64,000 nt of DNA from Silurus meridionalis (Eukaryota > Chordata > Actinopteri > Siluriformes > Siluridae), in NCBI RefSeq assembly GCF_014805685.1, contig NC_060906.1:4155289-4219288 (forward strand). The letters run 5' to 3'. The translations under genes and the position numbers were made by a program. Shown piece by piece: positions 49,296 through 60,700 of the stretch. Every line of letters starts with the position of its first letter. Position 1 is the stretch's first letter. The notes under the pieces were generated by a model. That model was given only the letters and a program-made list of their open reading frames with translations. It had not been told where the DNA came from and did no database searches.

Positions 49296-51735
49296 TAAAC
49301 GAAAGAGCAGATCACACACAGCAGAACCCAGCTGTGTCTCCATGAAGAGAGATGGGTCTATGTCTCCTCCCCTAAACTTCAAAACTGGAATCTCCTCCAC
49401 TGGACACAGGTAACATCCCATAGTTCTCATAGTTAAAGTCACAGTTAATGACTGAAGCTGGAATTCTGATCTATTATATCATTTTCATCTTTTACTCTCA
49501 AATCCAAATGTCTTCAGTGTCGAGCAAAAATCCAAAGAACTGGACTTCCTGTTCCAATACTTTTGGAGGTTTGTGTAGGAAGAAAAGAAAAGTAGGAAAA
49601 AGTGTGTGATGAAAACAGGAGCACATTTAATTCTCCAGGTGCACAATGTTGGAGTTGTATTCAGCTTTGTGTTCTCCAAGTGTTCCTGCTCTCATTACAA
49701 TTATTGTAGTACAATTTGTGTGACACTGACACACTGCTATTCTAAAGCTCTCTGCTGTTAGTAACTACAGGGTGATTAGATGATAGAAAACCTCCAGTAG
49801 AATAAAGTAAATCCACAGTGAGAACATCATAAAGATCTATCTAGCAGGAAAAATGTGAACTTCTACTCTAATCATTGGAGCCCATGTCTCACCATGTCTT
49901 CTTTCTTCACCCTGTCACAGACACGACCCAGAATCCACTGCTGCAGATGAATTCCAGAAGAAACTCAAGTTCAATCTGATGGAGAAGTTTCAGTGTTTGA
50001 ATGAACTGATGCTAAAGCAGGAAAACCGAACCCTCCTGAATGAGATCTACACAGAGCTCTACATCACAGAGGGAGACAGTGGAAACATCAATAAAGAACA
50101 TGAGGTGAAACAGATCGAGGCAGCATCCAGGAGGAACCCAACTAAGGACACACCAATCAAATGCAGTGACATCTTTAAATCCCTACCTGAACAAGACAAA
50201 GCCATCAGGAACGTCCTGACAAAACCCTTATCTAAACAAGATGAAAAACCCATCAGGAATGTTCTGACTAAGGGAGTAGCTGGAATTGGAAAAACAGTCT
50301 CTGTGCAGAAGTTTGTTCTGGACTGGGCTGAAGGGAAAACAAATCAGGATGTCCACCTCATATTCCCACTTCCTTTCAGAGAGCTGAATTTGATGAAGGA
50401 GCAGAAACTGAGTCTGGTGGAGCTCCTTCATGTGTTTTTTAAGGATATGAAAGAAATGGACATTTCCAGGTTGGAGAAGGTTTTGTTCATTTTTGATGGT
50501 TTGGATGAGTGTCGTTTTCCTCTGGATTTCCAGAAGACAGTAAGAGTGTATGATGTAACTGAATCAGCACCAGTGCATGTGCTGCTGATAAACCTGATTA
50601 AAGGGAACCTGCTTCCCTCTGCTTTCATCTGGATCACCTCCAGACCAGCAGCAGCTGATCAAATCCCCTCTGAGTGTGTCCATCGAGTCACAGAGGTACG
50701 AGGGTTCAATGATCCTCAGAAGGAGGAGTACTTCAGGAAGAGGATCAGTGATCAGAACCTGGCCAATAAGATCATCACACACCTGAAGTCATTAAGAAGC
50801 CTCTACATCATGTGCCACATCCCAGTGTTCTGCTGGATTTCAGCTGCTGTTCTAGAGAGAATGTTGGGTGAAGCAGAGAGTGGAGAGATCCCCAAGACTC
50901 TGACTCAAATGTACACATACTTCCTCATCATTCAGACCAACATCATAAGAGAGAAGTACCTACAGAAGCAGGAGAGCGATGAAGAAATGCTTCTCAAACT
51001 GGGAAAACTGGCTTTCCAGCAGCTGGAGAAACAAAACCTGATCTTCTATGAGGAAGACCTGAGAGAGTGTGACATTGATGTGACAGAAGCAGCAGTGTAT
51101 TCAGGTGTGTGTACGCAGATCTTCAGAGAGGAGTTTGGGTTTCACCAGAGTAAAGTGTACTGCTTTGTTCATCTTAGCATTCAGGAACATCTTGCAGCTC
51201 TGTATGTGCACCTCACCTTCATGAAGGAGCAGAGAAATGTTCTTATACAGAATCAGGTCTGTAGGACACTTTCAGATGTTCACATGAGTGCTGTAGATCA
51301 CGCTTTAGACAGTCAGACTGGACATCTGGATCTTTTCCTCCACTTTCTTCTGGGTCTCTCACTCGAGTACAATCAGAAACTTCTACATTCCTTAGTAACA
51401 CAGACAGGAAGTAGCTCCCAGAACAAAGAGGAAACAGTTCAGTACATCAAGAAGAAGATCAGTGAAGATTTTTCTACAGAGAAATCCATCAATCTGCTCC
51501 ACTGTCTGAATGAACTGGGTGATGATTCTCTAGTGGAGGAAATCCAGCAGTATCTGAAATCTGGAGCACAAAGTGAACTTTCTCCTTCACAGTGGTCTGC
51601 TCTGGTGTTTGTGTTACTGACATCAGCACAGGATCTGGAGGAATTTGACCTGAATAAATACATCACTCCAGATAAGATCAGAGATGAGATTCTTGTGAGA
51701 GTGATGCCTGTGATTGCAGCATCCAGAAAAGCAAT
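49296..51735 (+). CDS. NLRC3-like NLR immune receptor: small exon and FISNA-NACHT exon
   Basis: Exon 49296-49409 encodes [20 protein letters not shown], then PPLNFKTG, the fish NLR N-terminal exon type. It joins in phase (AG + A) to exon 49921-51735 (1815 bp). The latter has FISNA ([20 protein letters not shown]), Walker [11 protein letters not shown], Walker [14 protein letters not shown] and [11 protein letters not shown], then the helical part ([20 protein letters not shown]), ending SRKAM with donor GTAAGTG. Just before the P-loop the motif IRNVLTK occurs twice (50208-50275), a local duplication not seen in the - strand gene. The DLEHK-type exon of the other gene is absent, and the first ATG exon was not found upstream of 49296. 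Putative cytosolic ATP-binding innate sensor or regulator. Confidence 0.9.
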
Positions 51736-52127
51736 GTAAGTGAAGCTGAATGAAATTGTTCTACTGTTCCAGTGTTGAGAACAAATCAAAGGTCTGAGCT
51801 GTTCAGATGAATCGAACTCTGCAGGAACCTTTAGACTTTTTCCTTTCTCTTTTTTAGAAACCTTTTAGATCAGACTCTCTTACTTTCCCATTTGGATTCC
51901 CGGATCTCATCCTCCATGTTTATACAACGTGTGTGTGATGATGTTCCTCAGCTAAAACTCTCGCCAAGCCAAATCTGAACATCTCCGACTGTCCATTCTT
52001 ATTATTCCACCATTTAATCATTGTGTTCAACTGATGTGTGTGATGCTGAAAGTGAGACGCTGCAGTGAAGCTTTGAGAACTTGTTTGATCTTCTGCATTT
52101 CTGTTCATTATCTTTTATTTCCTTCAG

Positions 52128-52325
52128 TATCAGATGCAGTGAAATTACAAAGAGAAGCTCTGTAGAAGCTCTGACCTCAGTGCTCAACTCAGAAACCTCC
52201 AGTCTGAGAGAACTGCATCTGACTGTCAATACACTGGATCTGTCTGGGAATAAACTAGAAGACTCAGGAGTGAAGTGTCTCTCTGCTCTACTGGAGAATC
52301 CTGAGTGTAAAGTGAAAGATCTGAG
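52128..52325 (+). CDS. NLR leucine-rich repeat exon 1 of the + strand gene
   Basis: 198 bp, 24 bp longer than the standard 174. Acceptor CTTCAG, donor GTAAGA. The first base completes the NACHT codon (GCA AT + T). Encodes IRCSEITKRSSVEALTSVLN, LRELHLTVNTLDLSGNKLED, SGVKCLSALLENPECK. The extra eight residues (LTVNTLDL) make the beta-strand motif appear twice (LRELHL, LDLSGN), consistent with slippage or fusion of two repeats. Confidence 0.8.
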
Positions 52326-53350
52326 GTAAGATCATCTCTCTGAGAGACACAAGAACTCACTAAAAGCTGCAGTGAATTGTTGTATACAGTGTTGTTTTTC
52401 AGGTGAAATTTGCTGTAGCAGTACAACATCCAGAACAAATCTATCAGTAATGAAACTTCTCACTTCCACTAATCATTAATGCACTGAGAATTAGATCCAT
52501 GTGTGAATAAAACTCCAGTTAAACAGAGAGAAAGAACCTGATTCATGACTTTGAACAGAAAGCAGCAATACCTTTACACCTCTTGTACACATAATGACAG
52601 GAATCTCAATCACAGCAATAATCATTGGTCAGGTTTAATATGATCTTGTGATTGGACAAGAGAAGGGAGATGGTCCACCATAACACACACATCATCTTCA
52701 AATCATCATCATTGCTTTTTCAACCTGTTTCTAGACGTCTTACCATATTATTCTTCATTGTCAGAGATTCCCCTCTGCTCCGTTTGCAGAATGATGAAGT
52801 GTGTGTCAGCTTGCATTGCTCTGGACTTCCCAGTTCCATTCTCTGTTTCTCAGAGCGACGTGTGTTTGTGCTGCTGCTCTCCTTCATCTCATCTTCTTTT
52901 ACAACTTCTTTATTGAACTGCAAATGTTTAAGCTCTTCTAAGAGTAAAAAATCCCACATTTATTTCTGCTGAAATGAGCTGAAATACACCTTACACTGCC
53001 ACCTACTGGTCATTTACTGCAGTTTTCTTGTGTCAGCAGTCTGAGATAAATCAAAGTGCAGTACAAATATTTATCTCTATTAAATCATCTTTAAATTCAT
53101 TTATTTTCATTGATATATTTTTGATTTACTTTGTAAGTCCTGGAGAAATCTGCTGCAACTTATTTTACACAAATGAAATCTGTCCATTTTGTAGTCCCAC
53201 AACTCGCACTACATGACTGTCTAGACGAGGACTTCCATCAGTGTCTGTGACTGGTTCTCACAGCAACACTGCAGGAACGAGGGAGAACACAAAGTATGTG
53301 TAATGTGTAGAAACTGAGAGAGTGAAGTGTGTGTCATTGTGTATCTGCAG

Positions 53351-53524
53351 GTTGTATAATTGTGGAGTATCAGATGAAAGCTGTGTTGCTCTCGCTTCAG
53401 CTCTGAGATCAAACCCCTCACACCTGAGAGATCTGGATCTGTCTGGGAATAAAGTAGGAGACTCAGGAGTGAAGTGTCTCTCTGCTGTACTGGAGAATCC
53501 TCACTGTAAACTGGAGATACTGAG
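53351..53524 (+). CDS. NLR leucine-rich repeat exon 2 of the + strand gene
   Basis: 174 bp, acceptor CTGCAG, donor GTAAGATC. Encodes LYNCGVSDESCVALASALRS and LRDLDLSGNKVGDSGVKCLS. Flanking intron sequence on both sides is almost identical to that of the exon at 59294, so both derive from one recent duplication. Confidence 0.85.
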
Positions 53525-53689
53525 GTAAGATCATCTCTCTGAGAGTCACATGACCTGCTCCTCAGTAACACACATTCTCTAATAGTGAGACTGAAGCAGA
53601 GCTTTTAGGTTCAGCATCAATGTTCTGAGGAGGAAGTTTGTTTCTTTTCACTGCACACTGATGATTTGTCACAGAGGCTTTGGGTCTGA

Positions 53690-53940
53690 TGTACGTATGT
53701 GTGAAGCTGCAGCACAAAACGTGTCCTTGGGTGAGCGTATGGGCACAGGAATAAGGAACGACAGGGAAAGGTCAAGGGAAAGGCTTTTCAGCCACTTTTA
53801 TTTATTTTGGTCTGCTGCTCAGTGACTCTCTTAGCACGTTTCTTGCACTGGCTGGCACGCGCGCACATTCCTGTGTCTGTCTACTCCCGGCCTCACCCTC
53901 CATTCTCAAACCGGCGCTCGGCCACGCCCCCACTGCCACA
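53690..53940 (-). mobile_element. LTR-like repeat R2, copy 2
   Basis: On the - strand begins TGTGGCAGTGGGGGCGTGGC at 53940 and proceeds to AATAAATAAAAGTGGCTG near 53790. The same landmarks and order occur in the + copy at 48534. It lies in the NLR intron between LRR exons 2 and 3. Confidence 0.55.
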
Positions 53941-54027
53941 GTGTCTTAAAACCACTGCAATGTGTCTAAAATGACTGTAAAACTGTTAGAGGTCACTTTC
54001 AGTAACACAAACTACATACACATTTAC

Positions 54028-54032
54028 TGTTT

Positions 54033-54092
<60 letters not shown>
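54028..54092. repeat. (CA)n microsatellite
   Basis: CA array of about 24 units, followed by CTCTCACTCAAACACTTACA. Confidence 0.9.
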
Positions 54093-54095
<3 letters not shown>

Positions 54096-54139
54096 CACTC
54101 AAACACTTACATACATACTCTCTCACACACACAAGGAAG

Positions 54140-54441
54140 GGTGAGTGTGGTGTTTAGAGCACGTGAGCGGTTGGCGTGTTGCCAGTTTTTCTGCTTTTTT
54201 TTGCCAATTTCTTGCAAATTCTCCTCTCATACATCAAGGTTAGGAACAATCTCGTGTGGGTTTGTGTACCAGCGTGCTGTTGTGTGAGTGTGAGTGTTCA
54301 CCATGGCGTCTCAGAGCGTGAGGTTGTTTGAGAGTTTGACTTGCATGTGTGTGTGTGTGTGTGTCTAAATGTAGAGGAGTGTGTGAGTGTTTTTGTGTGT
54401 GCAGGGCGAGTGTAGAGGAGTGTGTGTGTGTGAGTATAAAG

Positions 54442-54478
<37 letters not shown>

Positions 54479-54568
54479 GGTGTGTGTGTTAGCAGGGTGA
54501 GTGTAGAGTAGTGTCTGTGTGTGTGTGTGTGTGTGTGAGTGTTTTGTGTGTGCAGGGCGAGTGTAGAG

Positions 54569-54609
<41 letters not shown>

Positions 54610-54637
54610 GGTGTGTGTGTTAGCAGGGCAAGTGTAG

Positions 54638-54727
<90 letters not shown>

Positions 54728-54740
54728 TGTAGAGGGGTGT
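54140..54740 (+). mobile_element. Tx1-like LINE 5' fragment plus GT minisatellite
   Basis: 54140-54345 is homologous to 16975-17090 and 17725-17790 (GAGCGGTTGGCGTGTTG, ATGGCGTCTCAGAGCGTGAG). From 54345 the GT-rich units (GTGCAGGGCGAGTGTAGAGG) correspond to 17790-18135, ending in a (GT)n array of about 80 bp (54642-54725). No ORF continues. Assignment shares the uncertainty of the 17 kb copy. Confidence 0.4.
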
Positions 54741-54756
54741 GTGTGTGTTAGAAAGG

Positions 54757-55145
54757 AACCTTAAGTGCAGCAGAAATGCTTTTGTAACCTAGGCCAGATC
54801 TGTGCCTTGCCACAATTCGGTCTCTGAGCTCTTCAGGCAGTTCCTTTGACCTCATGATTCTCATTTGCCATGACATGCATTGTGATCTGTAAGGTATTAT
54901 ATAGATAGGTGTGTGGCCAGTCAGTAGAATCAAACACAGCTGGACTCAAATGAAGGTGTAGAACCATCTCAAGGATGATCAGAAGAAATAAATAGCACCT
55001 GAGTTAAATATATGAGTGTCACAGCAAAGGGTCTGAATACTTACGACCATGTGATATTTCAGTTTTTCTTTTTTAATAAATTTGCAACAATGTGAACAAT
55101 TCTGTGTTTTTCTGTCAATATGGGGTGCTATGTATACATTAATGA
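54757..55145 (-). mobile_element. Tc1-family fragment (5' end only)
   Basis: - strand frame from about 54870 gives MRIMRSKELPEELRDRIVAR and HRSGLGYKSISAALKVPF, the first helix-turn-helix of a Tc1 transposase. It is truncated at the GT minisatellite. 54960-55145 is the associated untranslated end (AAGGGTCTGAATACTTACGA, TTTTTAATAAATTTGCAA). No catalytic domain remains. Confidence 0.75.
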
Positions 55146-55149
55146 GGAA

Positions 55150-56355
55150 GAACAATGAACTTAATTGATTTTAGCAAATGGCTGCAATATAACAAAGTTT
55201 TTCACACAGGTTAACACTCCCACGTATATCAGAGGATCAGCCTTAGTGGCTTTACATAAGCTACAATCTGGTAAATCTCCTGGTCCAGATTTTCTAGAGA
55301 GCGAAGTGTATAAAGAATTTGAGCACTTTTTGATAGTTTCCTTGTTAGCTATGTATGAACATTAATTTAGGATAAATAGGTTGCCTCAGTCACTGAGAGA
55401 GACCAGTGTCTCTCTTATTAAGCTTCTTAAGCTGCTCTCCAAAATCCTCACATCGCGATTGGAGAAAATCCTTCCCATCTATAATTGACGAAGACCAAAC
55501 AGGTTTCATTAAGGGTAGAAGTTCCAGTAACAATATTAGACGACTTCTTAATGTCCTTGAGCTTTTTCACAATTGCAATACTGACACCGTTGTCTTATCT
55601 TTAGATGAGGAGAAGGTTTTCGATCGAGTGGAGTGGCCTTATTTATTTTAAAGTCCAGAAAGGTTTGGTCTTGGTGATACCTTTATTCAGTGGATTTGTC
55701 TACTTTATTCTGCACCTCTTGCAGCTGTTGTCACAAATAGCCACATTTTGGACAATTTCAATCTGTTTCAGGGCACTAGACAGGGATGTCCCCTCTCCCC
55801 ACTGCTTTTTGCCTTAGCGATAGAGTAGATATTCAATTCAATTCATTTTTATTTGTATAGTGCTTTTAACAATGAACATTGTCTCAAAGCAGCTTTACAC
55901 AGATAATGTGGTGATTAAAAGTGAAGATGTTCTTTATAAGTAAGTTTGTCCCTGATGAGTGAGCCGGTGGTGACTGTGGCAAGGAAAAACTCCCCGAAAT
56001 GGCATAAGAAAGAAACCTTGAGAGGAACCAGACTCAAGAGGGAACCCATCCTCATCTGGGTTGCATCAAATGTTCATATGTAGCAGATATATGATGTTGC
56101 GGGTACAGTGATGGTGATCAGAAGCGAAATGTATTCCTGAGTCAGTGTAGGAAACTGTTGACATTAACTACAGTCCTCAAAGCTCCCATTCTTACTGCGG
56201 AATTTCACGGAACCACCCAAGTCGCTGATGAGAAACCGTCCCAAGCTGCACAGAGTGTCCTCCAATTGAAGAGAACACTATCCAGAGGCAGACCTGGACG
56301 AAGTGGGAAGATCCACGGAGGGAAGAGGAGCAGGAACAGTGGTCACTGGAGCCTC

Positions 56356-56395
<40 letters not shown>

Positions 56396-58360
56396 AAAAG
56401 AAGGATATGGATTATTATGTGTCCTTATTGTTGTATGAAAGTTAATGTCACTGTGCAGTTTGGACTCCGGCAAGACTCGCTATGGCAGCATAACTAAAAG
56501 GGAGAACCAGAAGGTAATACATACATAAGGGAACTCTGGGATAAGAGACGACCCACCATGAATGTGAGGGGACGACAGCATACAAATATCCCAGTTCACC
56601 AAACACTCTATAATCATGCTCCCTCCAGATCTGAGCCTTTACCTAAGAAAATCTACTGATAAAAGACTTGACTAAATAAATACTTTTTCAACCTCGACTT
56701 GAACACTGAGACTGTGTCTGAGTCCCGAACACTGATTGGAAGGCTGTTCCATAACTGTGGGGTTTATAAGAGGAAGATAATCTTCTGTGCTGAGTTTGGT
56801 GGAGATTATTAGTTCATTTAGGACATTTTCAGGGTAAAAAATAAATTTTTCCAAATCTGTTGCTTTACACTTAAGACAGCCGAGCGCACGCGTAATTAAT
56901 ATGTCTACCTTTCCATTTAAAGTCCCACAATCTGGTTTTGCATATTTAGGAATCAAAATTACCTCCACAATTTGTCAACTGTCTACAGATAATTTTATAC
57001 CACTATTGGATAAAGTTTAGAATGATCTAATTAGATGGTCAGATCTTCTTCTCCCCTGGCTTGGGAGGACTGCAGTGGTAAAGATGAATGTACTGCCCAG
57101 GCTTCTTTATCCACTACAGATGAGACCGTTCCTATTGCCCAATAAAAGCATAAAGGAATTGAACGGATGGCTTAGTTCATTTATATGGAATAATCGGAAG
57201 CCTCGACTAAAACTCTCTAACTTACAGCTTTCCAGGTCCTCTGGGGGCTTGGATTTGCCAAATGTGAGAAAATATCAGTTGGCCTGCAGCTAAGATTCCT
57301 GGCTGAATGGCTTAAAGAGGACCCTGTGTCTATTTGGCTTGACTTGGAGTCCTCTCAGTCGTCTTGACTCTAAAGAATCTATTATTTGTTAGAGTTTCCA
57401 AAGTAGTTAAGTCATTATGTGGTAACAGAATTGTATGGAATACGTGGAAAGCCTGGTCTATTATACGTAGGATAGAGGGCAGGGCTGAATGGTCTTCTTC
57501 TCTAACTTCCATTTACAACAACCCAGAGTCTGGTTTTAACGCTTGGAACACTAATGGGATATGCAGACTCAGTGATTTGTTTACTGGAAGTTTTTTAATG
57601 TCTTTTGAAGATTTGGTGATAAAATATATGCTACCCAGGTTCCTTTTTTTTTTTTAGATTTCCTAAAATTAGAGATTATATCTTTAAAAAAACTACTCTG
57701 CACACCAATTCCTCCATGTCAGTTATGGAGAAGTGATTGCTGAACCCCCCATTATTTAAGCAGATAATTTATTTTTATAGCGTTCTCTGTTCATACGAGG
57801 TGGTGAACACCAAGGAGCTTAAAAGACTATGAGGGAGGGAGTTACAATTGACCATCACAGAGGAGGAATGGGAACTGATCTGGAGTCAGGCAAATAAGAC
57901 ATGTATTTGCAATAGGGCCAAAGCTATTCAGGTCAGGATTGTGCATAGATTGCATATTACATTACTTCTTACAAGCAAGTTTGACTCAAATAATTCACCA
58001 TTATGTGTTAAATGTAAGGTGGAAATGGGAGACTACACCCACTTATTATGGAATTGTCCTGTAATTAGAACTTATTGGTCAAAAGGTATTGTTTATATGA
58101 GCCGTATGTTTGGACGGGAGCTACAGATGGACCCGTTGTCTTTGATTTTGGGTCTCACAGTCAGACACCTGCGGAACAAATTTTATTAACCTGGATCAGT
58201 GACAAACTCCCATCTTTGAGAGGATGCTACAAGATTATTAGAGAAATTATTCCCTTAGAGTTCCTGACCTGTTACTCATCAGACTACTGAAGCTTTTCGC
58301 CAAGTGTGGACTCCATACCTTAATTATATCCATGTGTTTTTAAGTAATATTTTGAGTTTT
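55150..58360 (+). mobile_element. L1-clade LINE, 5'-truncated and interrupted
   Basis: RT region in broken frames: ALHKLQSGKSPGPDFLESEV, LPQSLRETSVSLIKLLK, EDQTGFIKGRSSSNNIRRLL, DEEKVFDRVEWPYLF and RALDRD-PSP-CFLP (normally the TRQGCPLSP box). An inserted repeat occupies about 55828-56650. Afterwards come VKMNVLPRLLYPLQMRPFLL, NGWLSSFIWNNRKPRLK, LDLPNVRKYQLAC (57075-57293), then KTCICNRAKAIQVRIVHRLH and LCVKCKVEMGDYTHLLWNCP (57848-58189) near the C-terminus. The FADD box region is lost around the insertion. In the last intron of the + strand NLR gene. Confidence 0.8.
55828..56650. mobile_element. Interspersed repeat inserted in the L1 copy
   Basis: Begins TCAATTCAATTCATTTTTAT with CAAAGCAGCTTTACA, followed by the block CAAGGAAAAACTCCC, GAGAGGAACCAGACTCAAGA and GGGAACCCATCCTCATCTGG. 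I recall this module as common in fish genomes but cannot name its class. Contains a (GA)n run at 56360-56390. Coding frames over it are not credible. Confidence 0.5.
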
Positions 58361-58379
58361 GGCATGTGATTTTTATTTT

Positions 58380-58383
58380 ATTA

Positions 58384-58440
<57 letters not shown>
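58380..58440. repeat. (TTA)n microsatellite
   Basis: TTA array, then (GTT)n and (TTTA)n/(TTTG)n tracts to about 58490. It lies at the 3' end of the L1 copy and may derive from its tail. Confidence 0.9.
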
Positions 58441-58624
58441 GTTGTTGTTGTTTTTATTTATTTATTTGTTTGTTTGTTTGTTTATTATTTTTTCCCCTTT
58501 TCTTTCTCCCCTCTCTTTTTCTTTTTCACTAGCATTGCAAAAGTTGGGAATTGTTTGTTGACTGTTTTTGATGTGCTATATAATTGTTCTAAAATATAAA
58601 AAAAAGGAAAAAATAAATAAACAG

Positions 58625-58920
58625 AGGCAGTACACGGGGGCTCACTCCATAGACAACACGCTCTCCCTGGTGAGATTAGATCACTTTTATTGTTTTAAGC
58701 ATCAGAAGACTTTTTTTTTTTACAAGATGTTTTATTTTTCCAGTAGGAATCTCTGATCACTGCATGGTTCAGTGCACCATCAGTAAAAAAGAATATTAAA
58801 CCTAAGAGCAGCTACTGGCATTTTAACACTGCACTTTTAGAAGATTAAACCGGAGAAGGAGCTTTATCTCCCTAAATCAGTGGTGGGATGTGACAAAAGA
58901 ACAAATTAAAAAACTCTCAC
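58625..58920 (+). mobile_element. Tx1-clade LINE fragment (end of endonuclease region)
   Basis: Encodes DNTLSLVRLDHFYCFKHQKT and, after a T-run and frame change, SDHCMVQCTISKKN, KPKSSYWHFNTALLED. The same region is present in the larger copy at 60885-61090 (LDRFYCFKHHFN, SDHNIVICKV, FWHFNVALLSD), so this is a separate copy. Confidence 0.55.
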
Positions 58921-59215
58921 ACACACACACCCACACTCACATATACACACTCGCACACACTCTCACACACCCTCTCGCTCTCTCACTCTCTCACACACAC
59001 ACACACACACACACTGCATAAAAGAAACAGACTTGTTCTTGTCACTGAATAAAACGTTTCAATATTCAGTTTATTTATCTGCTACCATCCATCCATCCAT
59101 CCATCCATCCATCCATCCATCCATCCACCCATCCATCCATCCACATATCCATCTAACCATCCATCCATCCATCTATCCATCCATCCACACATCCATCCAC
59201 ACATCCATCCACACC
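58921..59215. repeat. CA/CT-rich tract and (ATCC)n microsatellite
   Basis: 58919-59013 is a CA/CT-rich simple repeat and 59084-59215 is an ATCC array with a few variants. It immediately precedes LRR exon 3 of the + strand NLR gene. Confidence 0.93.
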
Positions 59216-59293
59216 ACTCATTTTAAAACACACACAGGATGTGTAATGTGTAGAAACTGAGAGAGTGAAGTGTGTGTCATTGTGTATCTGCAG

Positions 59294-59467
59294 GTTGGAT
59301 GATTGTGGAGTATCAAATGAAGGCTGTGCTGCTCTCGCTTCAGCTCTGAGATCAAACCCCTCACATCTGAGAGAACTGGATCTGTTTGGGAATAATGTAG
59401 GAGACTCAGGAGTGAAGTGTCTCTCTGATGTACTGGAGAATCCTCACTGTAAACTGGCGATACTGAG
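59294..59467 (+). CDS. NLR leucine-rich repeat exon 3 of the + strand gene
   Basis: 174 bp, acceptor CTGCAG, donor GTAAGATC. Encodes LDDCGVSNEGCAALASALRS and LRELDLFGNNVGDSGVKCLS. Duplicate of the 53351 exon including about 58 bp upstream and 110 bp downstream. No further LRR or B30.2 exon was seen to the window end, so the gene is truncated here, continues beyond 64 kb, or lacks the domain. Confidence 0.8.
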
Positions 59468-59631
59468 GTAAGATCATCTCTCTGAGAGTCACATGACCTG
59501 CTCCTCAGTAACACACATTCTCTAATAGTGAGACTGAAGCAGAGCTTTTAGGTTCAGCATCAATGTTCTGAGGAGGAACTTTATAGTTTTATTATTTTAC
59601 TTTGGTTTTTTAGTTTTAAATTAGTGTTGAT

Positions 59632-59740
59632 TGACCACACACACACTCACACACACACACACACACACACTCACACACACACACATACACACACTCACAC
59701 ACACACACACTCATGCTCTCTTTCTCACACACACACGTAA
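59632..59740. repeat. (CA)n/(CACT) tract
   Basis: CA-rich array with ACTCACAC interruptions. ORFs of Thr/His dipeptides across it are artefacts. Confidence 0.9.
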
Positions 59741-59997
59741 CTATGCACACCTGAAGCTCATCATCACTCCACCCCACTCCTACATAAACCCCTCTCTCAC
59801 GTTCACTCGCCGTTCGTTATTGTATGTGTTGGACTTTACGTGCGGTCTATGGTTTCGTGTTTCAGTGTTCACACAGGAAACTATTGATCCGTTCCATTCG
59901 GACTCCACAATCCCTTCTCCTCCCCGCGCATCTCGGGTCACCTACGCATCTCCCAAAGTGCACCTCGGACTCTCAACCGAAAGACTGCCGTGTGCGC

Positions 59998-60028
<31 letters not shown>

Positions 60029-60122
60029 TGCGTGCGTGCGTGTGTGTGTGTGCTCGTGTGTATCTCTCTCCCTCACACTTTTACTTTCATTCATTAAAAC
60101 CCGATTTGCTCGCACCCTGACA
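59741..60122 (+). mobile_element. LTR-like repeat R3 (solo)
   Basis: Contains a TATA-like CTACATAAACCCC (59780), the block AAAGTGCACCTCGGACTC (59958) related to GTGCACCTCGGAT in R1 (- strand near 31045), a GT array, ATTAAAACCC (60095), and ends GCACCCTGACA at 60122. The features fit an LTR. The 5' border and target duplication are not resolved. Confidence 0.4.
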
Positions 60123-60700
60123 ATAAGCCGCTACTTTTTTCCCACCTTTTGAACCCCGCGGCTTAAACAACGAAGCGGCTGATTTATGGATGTTTCCTCG
60201 TACATTAATGCGCTCGTAGGTCAAGGTACCACTGTAGTTGTGAAAGGAAGGAGGAACACAGTGAACAATGACTTTTTTGGTTTAGATACAAGTCGTTGTA
60301 GGGCGTTGAGTCTGGGTAAAGGGAGAGCTCACTAACTCCAGTTGCATATAAGCACAGACAGGTTTCAAAACTCGTGCTTTTTTTTTTTTTCTTGGCAACA
60401 GCGTTATGGGTTAGTCAAAGAAACTTAGAAATGAGCATCAGTAAATAAAAAGGATCCTTGGTCTCCACACACACAGTAATACCGGACGTATGCAGTGCCG
60501 GTCTTTTCCCCAAACACCGCTATGCTCCTAATAGAAGTGAAACATATTTCACCGTGTGTAATGTGTCTTTCGTTAAAGCCTGTGTAAAGTACATTAGTGT
60601 AGTGAGTCAATTAGAGGCTTATAGACAGGTGCGGCTTTTTTATGTTAAAAATAAAAATATTTGTCAAATTATATGAGTGCGCTTTATAGTCCGGAAATTA
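60123..60700. other. No recognisable gene
   Basis: Short ORFs on both strands (60425-60676) show no motif. Probably repeat-derived intron or intergenic DNA. Confidence 0.3.

Noticed and set aside
57330..57512. - strand ORF opposite the L1 copy
   Set aside because: Shadow of L1 coding on the + strand.
59631..60152. 173-codon ORF on +
   Set aside because: Begins in a CA array and runs through an LTR-like repeat. No conserved motif.
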